From contig CALCUD010000125.1 in assembly GCA_937906775.1 (NCBI GenBank), positions 22,311 to 86,310 of the forward strand: a stretch of DNA of 64,000 nucleotides, in the 5' to 3' direction. The stretch comes from an uncultured Clostridia bacterium. GTDB taxonomy: Bacteria > Bacillota > Clostridia > Christensenellales > Aristaeellaceae. A program made the translations under genes and the position numbers. Positions 8,508 through 16,946 of the stretch are shown in pieces; position 1 is the first letter of the stretch, and each line of letters starts with the position of its first letter. The notes under the pieces were generated by a model. It ran no database searches. It had not been told where the DNA came from and saw nothing but the letters and a program-made list of their open reading frames with translations.

Positions 8508-10115
8508 ATGAAAATTTTAGCAGTCATTCCAGCAAGGGCCGGCTCCAAAGGCATACCTAATAAAAACATACGAATTATTGGCGAAAGACCACTTGTTTAT
8601 TACGCTATTCGAAATGCAATTAATTCAGAATTAATCACAGATGTTGTTGTAAGTACAGATTCGCCTGAAGTTAAGATTATCGCTGAACAAATGGGCGTGA
8701 CATGTAAATGGCGTTGCGATGAATTGTGCGGGGATGCCATTACTTTGGATGCGGTGATTTATGACGCAGTTCCCGGTGATGTTCAATGGGACTATGTAGT
8801 AACCATGCAACCAACGTCTCCAACCTTGCGTGTAGAAACATTGGATGCCGGTATTCAATATGCTATTGATAATGATTTTGATACTGTTATTTCCGCTATT
8901 AATAATCCTCATCTTTCCTGGAGTTGTAAAGATGGTGAAATTGTTCCTAATTATGAGAAACGACTAAATAGACAGTATCTGCCTCCGTATTATGAGGAAA
9001 CAGGCGCATTCTTTGTATCAAAGGCGGCAGTGGTCAAGCCGGACTCGCGCTTTGGCAAGAAAGTGAGCGTTTTTGAGATCCCGGAGGATGAGTCTATTGA
9101 TGTCGATACGTTTACTGATTTGAAAAATGTTGCTGAAATCATGAATAAGCCGAAAGTGGCTATTTATGTAAATGGGAACAATAAGCGGGGCATTGGACAT
9201 ATTTACAGAGCGCTTGAATTAGCGGATGAGTTTTTCGTAAAACCGGATATTTACTATGATATCAACCAGACGGATGTTGCGGTGTTTGGCAAGACTACCC
9301 ATAATCTTATTCCTGTGGATGGGATACCAGAATTATATGAAAAATGCAGAGAAGTACAGTATTCCCTGTTGATTAATGATATTTTGACAACTTCGATCGA
9401 TTACATGATCGGAATTCGATCTGTTTTGCCCAAGGCACGAATCGTTAACTTTGAAGATCAGGGGGAGGGCGTTGTGAAAGCAGATCTTGTTTTCAATGCT
9501 TTGCTGAGTGACGAGGACATGTCAAATGTACATGCCGGTGAAAAGTTTTATATCGCAAGCAAAACCTTTATGTTCTATAATCCGATAAAAATTCGTGAAA
9601 AAGTGCATAAAGTTTTCATTTCCTTTGGTGGTGCTGATCCTCAAAACTATTCCGACAGACTGTTGAAAATTATCTCCGAACATGAATGCTATAATGCATA
9701 TGAGTTTGTTGTTGTTTTGGGTCGAGCCAAAGAAAATGTACAGGAACTGCTAAAGTATAATGAGTATGATAACATAACGGTCCTTTATGATGTAGCTAAT
9801 ATGCCTGAATTAATGTCGCAATGCGATGTTGCTGTTACTTCCAGAGGAAGAACAGGTTATGAATTAGCTATACTTGGTATACCTACTATTGCTATGGCAC
9901 AAAATCACCGTGAAGAACTTCATGGCTTTGTTAGTAATGAAAATGGATTTACTTATATTGGCCTTAATCCGCCTGATGAAATCATTCGCAGCAATTTGGA
10001 TATGTATCTTCAGATGTCAGTAGAAAGCAGAACGCATTACCATAATATGCTGCTTTCTCATGATTTGCGTAATGGTCGTAAACGTGTGATGGCGCTGATC
10101 AACAGCTTACTGTAA
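8508..10115 (+). CDS. CMP-nonulosonate synthetase fused to SpsG/PseG-like domain
   Basis: A 535-residue two-domain enzyme. Residues 1-215 are a NeuA-type CMP-sialate synthetase (CTP loop in IPARAGSKGIPNKN, then TMQPTSPTLR and DVDTFTDL). Residues about 220-535 are a GT-B fold related to PseG and SpsG: GNNKRGIGHIYRALELAD, FISFGGADPQNY near residue 374 and TSRGRTGYELAILGIPT. PseG removes UDP from a diacetamido sugar; SpsG acts in Bacillus spore polysaccharide synthesis. The fusion could couple precursor hydrolysis to activation. I chose ATG 8508, which follows AAAGAAAGG; an in-frame GTG/ATG further upstream would overlap the flippase and lacks a good site. The product sugar may be sialic, legionaminic or pseudaminic acid. 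Confidence 0.85.
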   Translation: MKILAVIPARAGSKGIPNKNIRIIGERPLVYYAIRNAINSELITDVVVSTDSPEVKIIAEQMGVTCKWRCDELCGDAITLDAVIYDAVPGDVQWDYVVTMQPTSPTLRVETLDAGIQYAIDNDFDTVISAINNPHLSWSCKDGEIVPNYEKRLNRQYLPPYYEETGAFFVSKAAVVKPDSRFGKKVSVFEIPEDESIDVDTFTDLKNVAEIMNKPKVAIYVNGNNKRGIGHIYRALELADEFFVKPDIYYDINQTDVAVFGKTTHNLIPVDGIPELYEKCREVQYSLLINDILTTSIDYMIGIRSVLPKARIVNFEDQGEGVVKADLVFNALLSDEDMSNVHAGEKFYIASKTFMFYNPIKIREKVHKVFISFGGADPQNYSDRLLKIISEHECYNAYEFVVVLGRAKENVQELLKYNEYDNITVLYDVANMPELMSQCDVAVTSRGRTGYELAILGIPTIAMAQNHREELHGFVSNENGFTYIGLNPPDEIIRSNLDMYLQMSVESRTHYHNMLLSHDLRNGRKRVMALINSLL

Positions 10116-10141
10116 GTGAAATTGCTTGAAAGAAAGGAAAA

Positions 10142-11182
10142 ATGAAAATGCTACCTTATATTATTGCTGAGATGGGAGTTAATTTTTACGATACGGCTGA
10201 GGCTTTATCAATTAGTCCTATGGAAGCGGCCAAACTGTATATAGATAAAGCAGCGGAAGCAGGAGTTGATTGTGCAAAGTTTCAATCATATAAAGCTGCA
10301 ACAATCGTTTCCAAGAATTCGCCGGCATATTGGGATCTGACAAAGGAACCGACAAAAACACAATATGAACTATTCTTACGCCACGATCATTTTGATGAAA
10401 ATGATTACCGGGAACTGTGTGATTATACTCATTCCAAAGGACTTGATTTTACTTCAACTCCTTTTGATTATGCTTCAGCGGACTATTTGGCGGATTTTGT
10501 TGATTTCTATAAGATCTCATCCTCTGATTTGTCTAATATACCATTTATTCGTTATATAGGTACCAAAGGGAAGCCAGTGTATATCTCTGCCGGAGCAGCT
10601 TACCTTTCCGAAACAGAAGTAGCAATACGGACACTGAAAGAAGCCGGATGCAAAGATATCGTTCTTCTTCATTGTGTGCTTTCATATCCGACCGAGCCTG
10701 CCGATGCAAATCTGAATGTAATCAAAACACTCAAGAATGTTTTTCCGGATATTCGCATCGGTTACTCAGATCATGTGGCACCTGATAAAACAATGACAAC
10801 TTTGACAACTGCGTTTTTACTGGGTGCTGAAGTGATTGAAAAGCACTTTACCCTTGATAAGAAGTTATCAGGTAATGATCACTATCACGCCGGTGATCCC
10901 GAAGATTTTAGGATGGCAATCGAAAACTTCCGCTTGGTTGAAAAGATATTGGGGCAGAAAGAGAAAACAGTACTGGACTGTGAACTCGTTCCCAGACGGG
11001 AAGCTCGTAGGTCTTTGGTTTTGACCCGGGATATGCGGAAAGGGGAAATCATAAAACCCGAGGATTTGATGCCAAAACGTCCCGGGACTGGTATTTCCCC
11101 TGAATTCTTTGATATTGTGGTTGGACGTATTGTTAAATCAGATTTGCAGGAAGATACTATTCTTACTTGGGAATTGATATGA
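10142..11182 (+). CDS. neuB: N-acetylneuraminate (nonulosonate) synthase, NeuB/SpsE
   Basis: A 346-residue NeuB-family enzyme that condenses phosphoenolpyruvate with a hexosamine to give a nine-carbon sugar acid. The TIM-barrel part shows AEMGVNFYDTAE, DCAKFQSYKA, FTSTPFDYASADYLADFVDF, KISSSDLSNIPFI and EKHFTLDKKLSGNDH. The C-terminal 60 residues are the antifreeze-like SAF domain (ARRSLVLTRDMRKGEII...LMPKRPGTGI) that closes the active site of the partner subunit. It follows the NeuA-SpsG fusion by 26 bp with GAAAGGAAA as ribosome site. Substrate choice (ManNAc versus diacetamido sugar) is not decidable from sequence. Confidence 0.9.
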   Translation: MKMLPYIIAEMGVNFYDTAEALSISPMEAAKLYIDKAAEAGVDCAKFQSYKAATIVSKNSPAYWDLTKEPTKTQYELFLRHDHFDENDYRELCDYTHSKGLDFTSTPFDYASADYLADFVDFYKISSSDLSNIPFIRYIGTKGKPVYISAGAAYLSETEVAIRTLKEAGCKDIVLLHCVLSYPTEPADANLNVIKTLKNVFPDIRIGYSDHVAPDKTMTTLTTAFLLGAEVIEKHFTLDKKLSGNDHYHAGDPEDFRMAIENFRLVEKILGQKEKTVLDCELVPRREARRSLVLTRDMRKGEIIKPEDLMPKRPGTGISPEFFDIVVGRIVKSDLQEDTILTWELI

Positions 11183-11259
11183 TTTTTATTTAGTCATTTC
11201 AAAATATCATGACGAAAGGACTATGATGATTTATCGAACAATCATCATGAATCAGTGTA

Positions 11260-11979
11260 ATGAAAGGGATCAAGGCTATAATTCAAACGCATATGAGTTC
11301 AACCAGATTACCTGGTAAAGTTCTTTTGGATATACACGGACAGCCTGAATTGTACAGAGTAATTGAACGTTGCAGTCAGGCGAAGAGTATTAGTGATATT
11401 ATTATTGCTACATCAACTCTCGAATGTGATGATATTATTGCTGAGAAATGTGACGAGTGGGGCGTGCATTGCTATCGGGGAAGCGATACGGATGTTTTGT
11501 CCCGCTATTGGGGTGCAGCACAACAATATTCAGCTGATGTTTATTTTCGAATTACTTCAGATAATCCTCTTAATGATGCAGGATTTCTGGATGGAATGGC
11601 TTCTTTTTTTGAAAAATCGAATGTACGTTACTTGGGTGGTAACGGAAAAAATCCCATTGGTGTTGGAGGTGAAATTTTCACCTCTGAAATATTGGAAGAA
11701 GCAGCATTGAAGTCAACGGAAGATTATGAACATGAGCATGTAACGCCATATATGTATTGGAAACAGGATTCTATTGGCAGATATCCGTATGAACCGGATC
11801 ATTCAATGTATAGATTGACAATGGATACTCCAGAAGATTATCAGCTTATACAAGCAGTTTATGAGGCTTTGTATCAGGAGGGTAATCAATTTACATTGCA
11901 AGAAATTATATGTTTCTTACAAGAACATCCGGAAATTGCTTCTATTAACTCATCTATTGTTCAAAAGAAAGTAAAATAA
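11260..11979 (+). CDS. SpsF-like cytidylyltransferase
   Basis: A 239-residue CMP-KDO-synthetase-like nucleotidyltransferase of the SpsF group: IIQTHMSSTRLPGKVLLDI (usual form QARMxSTRLPGK), then ATSTLECDDIIAE, RGSDTDVLSRYW and RITSDNPL. With NeuB (SpsE-like) and the SpsG-like domain it recreates the spsEFG set of Bacillus spore polysaccharide synthesis. There is no clear ribosome binding site: a 9-bp inverted repeat (11223-11231 / 11240-11248) lies just upstream, which could limit translation. A second cytidylyltransferase beside the NeuA domain suggests two activation steps or two sugars. Confidence 0.8.
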   Translation: MKGIKAIIQTHMSSTRLPGKVLLDIHGQPELYRVIERCSQAKSISDIIIATSTLECDDIIAEKCDEWGVHCYRGSDTDVLSRYWGAAQQYSADVYFRITSDNPLNDAGFLDGMASFFEKSNVRYLGGNGKNPIGVGGEIFTSEILEEAALKSTEDYEHEHVTPYMYWKQDSIGRYPYEPDHSMYRLTMDTPEDYQLIQAVYEALYQEGNQFTLQEIICFLQEHPEIASINSSIVQKKVK

Positions 11980-12008
11980 GTAGAATGCATGGTTAATATA
12001 CGGTCGAA

Positions 12009-12089
12009 ATGGATATGCTGCGTGTCCTGTTTGATGAGATTGGACGCAAAGACAATAGCAAGGTGTATGAGAAAACACTTCCTAAATAG
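12009..12089 (+). other. Short open frame, possible gene remnant
   Basis: A 26-codon ATG-to-TAG frame between the SpsF-like and GT87 genes, reading MDMLRVLFDEIGRKDNSKVY and a few more residues. It has no ribosome site and is too short to recognise. It may be the tail of a deleted glycan gene or chance. Nothing else is seen in the 150 bp gap. Confidence 0.2.
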
Positions 12090-12131
12090 CAAATAAGCGG
12101 TACTAAATGAGAATGATTCTTTACTCGAACG

Positions 12132-13418
12132 ATGGTGAATGAATATATGAAGTATCATGATAATCGCGTTACCAAGTCATTTTTGATTTTGCTTATCTTC
12201 TCAACAGGATGGTTGTGGCTATATTTGGTTTTGATTTGCAGATATCCTTTGTTATTTCAAAAAGTTTTTCCTTTTTTGGAATTTCGGACACCGTTGTTTT
12301 CAGCTGATTATTCAGGTTCTGATTTTTATGGTCCCATGGGGTTTAGTGCGTCATTAGCCCCATATGAAGAGAAGTATGGGAATAGTCCACCTTTTCTTAT
12401 GTTTCTTTCCTGGTTGTTTTCTATTGCTGACAAAAATGGGATATATTGGGAACTGATGTTGTTGTGTTGTTGGCTTGTATCGATGACATTCCTGTTTTAT
12501 TCCATATATAAAACCGGGGAAAAAAACGGACAGAGCGCAAGCGTAAGTGCTTTATGTGCGTTTGCGCTGATGCTTTCATTCCCGTCATTATATTGTTTTG
12601 ACCGTGGAAACTTTGTATTTCTGGTTGCAACACTGGTAGCTGTGGCTTTTTATACGCATGAAAAAGGACATACATATCTATCTGCTGTACTTATCGGGTT
12701 AGCAGCATCCATCAAATTATACCCGGCGATTTTAGGTGTATGTTTTTTGGCCAGAAAAGAATGGAAAGCAGCATGTGTCTGTTGCTTAACGGGAGTGCTG
12801 ACATCAATACTTCCATTATTTTTTTTTCAAGGAGGATTTCTATATAATCTGCGGCTGCTGATAGAAAAAACTTCTAGTTATGCAACTGTTGGAAATGGAA
12901 ACATTGCATGGCTTATAGATGATAAAAATTCTTTTTATCAATTGTTTTTGATTCCCAAAATGTTAGGTCCAGAACCTCTTACCGATATTGAATCATTATC
13001 ATCTTATGTTTCTGGCTTCCGTTATGTTGTTTTTGCACTTTCAGCTTTTTTGGTGTTGTTAAGTATGCTTTTTTCCAGTGAATCCAATCGTCTATTGCTT
13101 CTGACTATGGTTATGATTGGGTTTCCAATTGAGAGTGGCGCCTATAACCTTATTCTTGTTTTATATCCTTTGGCTAATTGGTGCCTGGATAGTACTAATC
13201 TTCGTTCTGTCAGTATAATGATTCTGGGTGTCCTTTTGATTACTATGAAATCTTTTGTTTCTATAAACGGTAATATATTTCCAATTACTCCGCAAGCAAT
13301 CTTTAATCCTCTGATAGAATTGGCAATCACTATTCTTTTAGTATTGGCGGAACGCACGAGCATAAAAAATAGTATTAATGGTTTTTTTATGCATATCCAT
13401 AGACAACAGATATCTTAA
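12132..13418 (+). CDS. GT87/DUF2029 polyprenyl-phosphate-dependent glycosyltransferase
   Basis: A 428-residue integral membrane protein with about ten hydrophobic helices. It contains the GT87 markers: an early acidic loop (SADYSGSDFYGP), CFDRGNFVFL, and GLAASIKLYPAILG, the strongest family signature. GT87 members use polyprenyl-phosphate mannose (or arabinose) and act on the outer face of the membrane. I infer late modification of the polysaccharide after flipping. The ribosome site is unclear: ATG 12147, eight bases after GGTGA, is an equally good start. Confidence 0.78.
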   Translation: MVNEYMKYHDNRVTKSFLILLIFSTGWLWLYLVLICRYPLLFQKVFPFLEFRTPLFSADYSGSDFYGPMGFSASLAPYEEKYGNSPPFLMFLSWLFSIADKNGIYWELMLLCCWLVSMTFLFYSIYKTGEKNGQSASVSALCAFALMLSFPSLYCFDRGNFVFLVATLVAVAFYTHEKGHTYLSAVLIGLAASIKLYPAILGVCFLARKEWKAACVCCLTGVLTSILPLFFFQGGFLYNLRLLIEKTSSYATVGNGNIAWLIDDKNSFYQLFLIPKMLGPEPLTDIESLSSYVSGFRYVVFALSAFLVLLSMLFSSESNRLLLLTMVMIGFPIESGAYNLILVLYPLANWCLDSTNLRSVSIMILGVLLITMKSFVSINGNIFPITPQAIFNPLIELAITILLVLAERTSIKNSINGFFMHIHRQQIS

Positions 13419-13599
13419 TATTTATTGAGAAGGCAACATGTTTTGAAAAGTGTATATTTATGGAAAATTCGGAAGGACAATTTCATTGCGAAAAGATTAT
13501 GCATAGTATACTGATGATGGAAATTTATACTTTCATCTGCAATGCATGATTTGTTAACAAGCTGAATATTATATTGTAATATTGAAAACAATCTATGTA

Positions 13600-13629
13600 T
13601 TGCAAGTTTTGCCTTGTATATGTTATTAT
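13600..13629 (+). promoter_or_regulatory. Candidate promoter of ABC importer operon
   Basis: TTGCAA at 13600 and TATTAT at 13624 with an 18-bp spacer, in the AT-rich 261-bp gap after the GT87 gene. The only other feature seen in the gap is the AGGAGGAG ribosome site before the binding-protein gene. Confidence 0.45.
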
Positions 13630-13679
13630 TCTTAATGAATGGATTAACAATCCACAGAAAAAATTAGGAGGAGATTTAC

Positions 13680-15038
13680 ATGAAGAAAATCGTTTCCATT
13701 TTGTTGGCTGTTATGATGCTCATGGCATTATGTGCCACAGTAGTCGCGGATGATGAAGTTACCTTGACCTGGGTAGGTGCCGGTTGGCTGCAGAATGACA
13801 AAGCGGACAAAATCATTGCCAAGTGGAACGCTATTCATCCCGAAATCAAGGTGCAATATGTTGATCAGGGAAACACTGTTGATCAAGCCTATCTGGTTAA
13901 CTTTGACACCATGATCGGAAGTGGTGAAGTTGTTGATGTGACCTACATCACCTACGGCGAAGTGTATAACCGCATTTTGGCTGGTGGCGCTCTGCCTTTG
14001 GATGAATACATTGCTGCTGCCGGTGATAACTACGAAGATATGTACGGATCCATGTCCACTGCCTTGTTGACCTATGACGGAAAAGTGTACGGAATTCCCT
14101 ATGCCGGAAATACCTTCAAAGTCTTCTACAACAAGACTATGCTGGACGAAAAGGGAATCACCATTCCTGAAACCTGGTCTTTGGATGAATTCCGTGCGAT
14201 CGCCGCTCAGTTGACAGACAAGGAGGCTGGCATCAACGGCGTTACTTTCCCCTATGGATGGCAGGATATCATCTATGCTCCCGCCAATCTGTCTGGTTGG
14301 TTCATGGCTAAGTATGATGAGAATGGCAATCCTGTTCCGAATTTTGATGATGAAATTTTCAAGACCACTATGCAGGCTGCGAAGGATATTGCTGATATTG
14401 ACGGTTCCGCTCCGAACTTCGCTACGCTGACTGCCGAATCTATCAATCGTCGTCAGACACTGGCCGCCGGCAAGGCTGCTATGATCGCTGATGGCCCCTA
14501 TACTTTGGTGTGGCTGCAGAATTACATGTTCAATGATCCCGGTGAAGGCCCCCTGACCTTTGAATTGGGTGTAGCTGACCTGCCTTACGTGACGGAGGAT
14601 GGCAAGGGCGTTTCTTACAATACCGTTGCCGGTGCCTTCTATATTCCGAAGACCTCTGCGCATCCTGCTGAAGCTTATGAATTTGCAAAGTTCATTTGTA
14701 ACGAATGCCCCGAAGAAGCTGCGAACTATATGCCTATTTATAAGGATGCTGATATGGCAGCTGCCACCAAATCTTTCACTGAGTATACCGATGCCAATGG
14801 CAATCAGCACAGCGAAGTCTATGCGTTGGATACCGCGATCGCGGCTGTTGCTACTCCCAATGAAGCTTATGTAGGAAAGTACAACTACGATCCGTCTTTG
14901 GCTGCTGCGAACTCCGTACTGTACAACCTCTTTGAGAATAACTATGCGCTGTTCTTTAACGGAGAAATGGATCTGGATACCTGGGTTGCGATGATGCAGG
15001 AAATGGGTGCTGCTGAAATCGCCAATATCACTAAGTAA
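13680..15038 (+). CDS. Carbohydrate ABC transporter substrate-binding protein
   Basis: A 452-residue extracellular solute-binding protein of the UgpB/MalE class. It begins with a signal peptide (MKKIVSILLAVMMLMALCAT then VVADDE). The cysteine is preceded by leucine, a poor lipobox, so cleavage after VVA by signal peptidase I is likelier than lipidation. Mature features include LTWVGAGWLQ, FDTMIGSGEVVDVTYI and YGIPYAGNTFKVFYNKTML, the typical periplasmic-fold opening. It leads an operon with two permeases and a sialidase-like gene. Its base composition is less AT-rich than the polysaccharide genes, so it may have a separate origin. No importer ATPase lies nearby; a shared MsmK-type ATPase elsewhere would be needed. 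Confidence 0.9.
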   Translation: MKKIVSILLAVMMLMALCATVVADDEVTLTWVGAGWLQNDKADKIIAKWNAIHPEIKVQYVDQGNTVDQAYLVNFDTMIGSGEVVDVTYITYGEVYNRILAGGALPLDEYIAAAGDNYEDMYGSMSTALLTYDGKVYGIPYAGNTFKVFYNKTMLDEKGITIPETWSLDEFRAIAAQLTDKEAGINGVTFPYGWQDIIYAPANLSGWFMAKYDENGNPVPNFDDEIFKTTMQAAKDIADIDGSAPNFATLTAESINRRQTLAAGKAAMIADGPYTLVWLQNYMFNDPGEGPLTFELGVADLPYVTEDGKGVSYNTVAGAFYIPKTSAHPAEAYEFAKFICNECPEEAANYMPIYKDADMAAATKSFTEYTDANGNQHSEVYALDTAIAAVATPNEAYVGKYNYDPSLAAANSVLYNLFENNYALFFNGEMDLDTWVAMMQEMGAAEIANITK

Positions 15039-15050
15039 ATTATTCTTGAT

Positions 15051-15079
15051 GACGCCGTGCCGTTCTGCGGCACGGCGTC
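15051..15079 (+). terminator. Intra-operon hairpin after binding-protein gene
   Basis: A perfect 12-bp stem (15051-15062 with 15068-15079) around a 5-nt loop, followed by a weak T-rich stretch. It sits between binding-protein and permease genes, where such hairpins stop or stabilise the mRNA so that the binding protein is made in excess. Confidence 0.75.
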
Positions 15080-15115
15080 ATTTCATATTTACCATCCGTT
15101 AAGGAGTTGGAAGAC

Positions 15116-16042
15116 ATGAATGACCTCAGAAAAAGAAAAGGACTATCGATGAAAGCCAAGGATAACATCGCGGGCTTTCTGTTTATTGCCCCCAGTTTGA
15201 TTGGCTTTTTGGCGTTTACACTTTTTGGCGTTGTATTTTCGATAGTCATCTCTTTTACAGACTGGAGCCTGCTACGTGATTTTCGAGAGGCGAACTTTGT
15301 TGGCTTCGACAATTATGTTTCCATGTTTACCAACAAATTGGACTGGATGTATCTGAAAGCCAGTTTGATCAATAATGCGAAATTGCTTTTGGTTGTACCG
15401 GTGACGATTTTCCTTGCGGCTGTTTTTGCCAACTTGATGAATCGCAATGTTTACGGAAAATCGGTCTCAAGAGCTATGTATTTTATGCCGTATGTGACAA
15501 ATATCGTGGCTGTGGCGACGGTTTGGCGTGCAATGTTTCATGCTACCAAAGGTCCGATCAATTTAGCGTTGCATGCCTTTGGCGTTCCGATGGACGCTCT
15601 TCCCGGGTGGCTTTCCAGTTCACAGTGGGCCTTGCCGGCTATTGCAATCGTACTCGTATGGAAAGACATAGGTTATGATATTCTGATGTACAGTGGTGCA
15701 CTGCAGGGAATCGGAAAGGAATATTACGAATCAGCCGATATTGATGGCGCTAACGGATGGACAAAATTCTTTCGTATCACTTTGCCCCTGTTGAGCCCAA
15801 CAACTTTTATGCTAACGATACTGGGGATTATTTCCAGCCTGCAGATGTGGTCCTTTGTCCAGATCATTCAGCCCCAGCAGATGGGCACATCAACATTAAC
15901 ACTTGCTTTGTACATTTACCGCTCGGCGTTTGTAACCAAACGGACAGGTTACGCAGCTGCTCTTTCGTGGCTTCTATGCCTGATTATTCTTGTATTTACT
16001 GTGATCCGCTGGCGTGGACAGAAAGACTTCAGCAATGAATAA
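15116..16042 (+). CDS. Carbohydrate ABC transporter permease (MsmF/UgpA type)
   Basis: A 308-residue inner-membrane permease with six predicted helices, starting IAGFLFIAPSLIGFLAFTLF. The ATPase-docking EAA loop is seen as YYESADIDGANGWTKFFRITLPLL. ATG 15116 is the start: AAGGAG at 15101 is nine bases upstream, whereas an in-frame TTG at 15107 abuts the ribosome site and cannot be used. It forms a heterodimeric channel with the next gene product. Confidence 0.92.
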   Translation: MNDLRKRKGLSMKAKDNIAGFLFIAPSLIGFLAFTLFGVVFSIVISFTDWSLLRDFREANFVGFDNYVSMFTNKLDWMYLKASLINNAKLLLVVPVTIFLAAVFANLMNRNVYGKSVSRAMYFMPYVTNIVAVATVWRAMFHATKGPINLALHAFGVPMDALPGWLSSSQWALPAIAIVLVWKDIGYDILMYSGALQGIGKEYYESADIDGANGWTKFFRITLPLLSPTTFMLTILGIISSLQMWSFVQIIQPQQMGTSTLTLALYIYRSAFVTKRTGYAAALSWLLCLIILVFTVIRWRGQKDFSNE

Positions 16043-16060
16043 AGAAAGGAGGTTCCTGGT

Positions 16061-16927
16061 ATGAAAAACACATCAAAAGATCAGGCGGGACATTACAGGA
16101 CCCGGCGGATTGTGATTAAAGTGCTGATTACTTTGATCGTATGGGGATTTGGCATCCTGATGATTATCCCGTTCGTGTGGATGTTGTCTACTTCTTTCAA
16201 AGGAATGAATGACGTGTTTTCATTCCCGATTGAGTGGATTCCGAAAGATCCGACACTAAAAGGTTATCAGGCATTATTTTCCGGGAAAATCTCCTTTTTT
16301 ACATATCTTGGAAATTCCGCTAAGGTAACGGCGATTGCTATGCTTGGTACTTTCTTTTCCTGTACGATGGCAGGATATGCTTATGCGAAGATCCGCTTCT
16401 TTGCACGGGATAAAATCTTTTTGCTTAAGTTGATGTCGACTATGCTTCCCGGCATGGTCACCATTTTGCCGACTTATATGATCTATTCCCGGCTTGGAAT
16501 GATCAATACGCATGCAGCATTGTGGATTGGATCTTTCTGCGGCGGCACATTTGGCGTTTTCCTGATGCGACAGGCGTTTGTTATGATTCCAAATTCATTG
16601 ATTGACGCTGCAAAAGTTGATGGAGCGGGGCACTTCAGGACATTCTGGAGCATCGCATTACCCAATGTAAAATCATCCATTGCGACATTGTTATTCATGT
16701 ATTTCCTTTGGACGTGGAATGATTACGAGAAACCTCTTTTGTATATTTGGGACCAAGCATTGTATACAATGCCGTTGGCAGTCAAGCAATTTTCAGATGA
16801 TCAGATGCAGAATTATCCGGCCATCATGGCAGCCAATATCTTTATGCTGTTACCCATAATGATTCTGTTTATTACCTGTCAGAAGTTCTTTGTAGAATCA
16901 CTGGTAAATACAGGTATCAAAGGATAA
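16061..16927 (+). CDS. Carbohydrate ABC transporter permease (MalG type)
   Basis: A 288-residue permease, second half of the importer channel. It has an N-terminal helix, IPFVWMLSTSFKGMNDVFSF typical of MalG-like permeases, and the EAA loop NSLIDAAKVDGAGHFRTFW, ending with SLVNTGIKG. It follows the first permease by 18 bp with AAAGGAGG as ribosome site. Confidence 0.92.
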   Translation: MKNTSKDQAGHYRTRRIVIKVLITLIVWGFGILMIIPFVWMLSTSFKGMNDVFSFPIEWIPKDPTLKGYQALFSGKISFFTYLGNSAKVTAIAMLGTFFSCTMAGYAYAKIRFFARDKIFLLKLMSTMLPGMVTILPTYMIYSRLGMINTHAALWIGSFCGGTFGVFLMRQAFVMIPNSLIDAAKVDGAGHFRTFWSIALPNVKSSIATLLFMYFLWTWNDYEKPLLYIWDQALYTMPLAVKQFSDDQMQNYPAIMAANIFMLLPIMILFITCQKFFVESLVNTGIKG

Positions 16928-16946
16928 ATGAAAGAGGCAGATAACG

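Noticed and set aside
15107..15115. TTG start for the first permease
   Set aside because: AAGGAG ends at 15106, leaving no spacing; ATG 15116 is correctly spaced.
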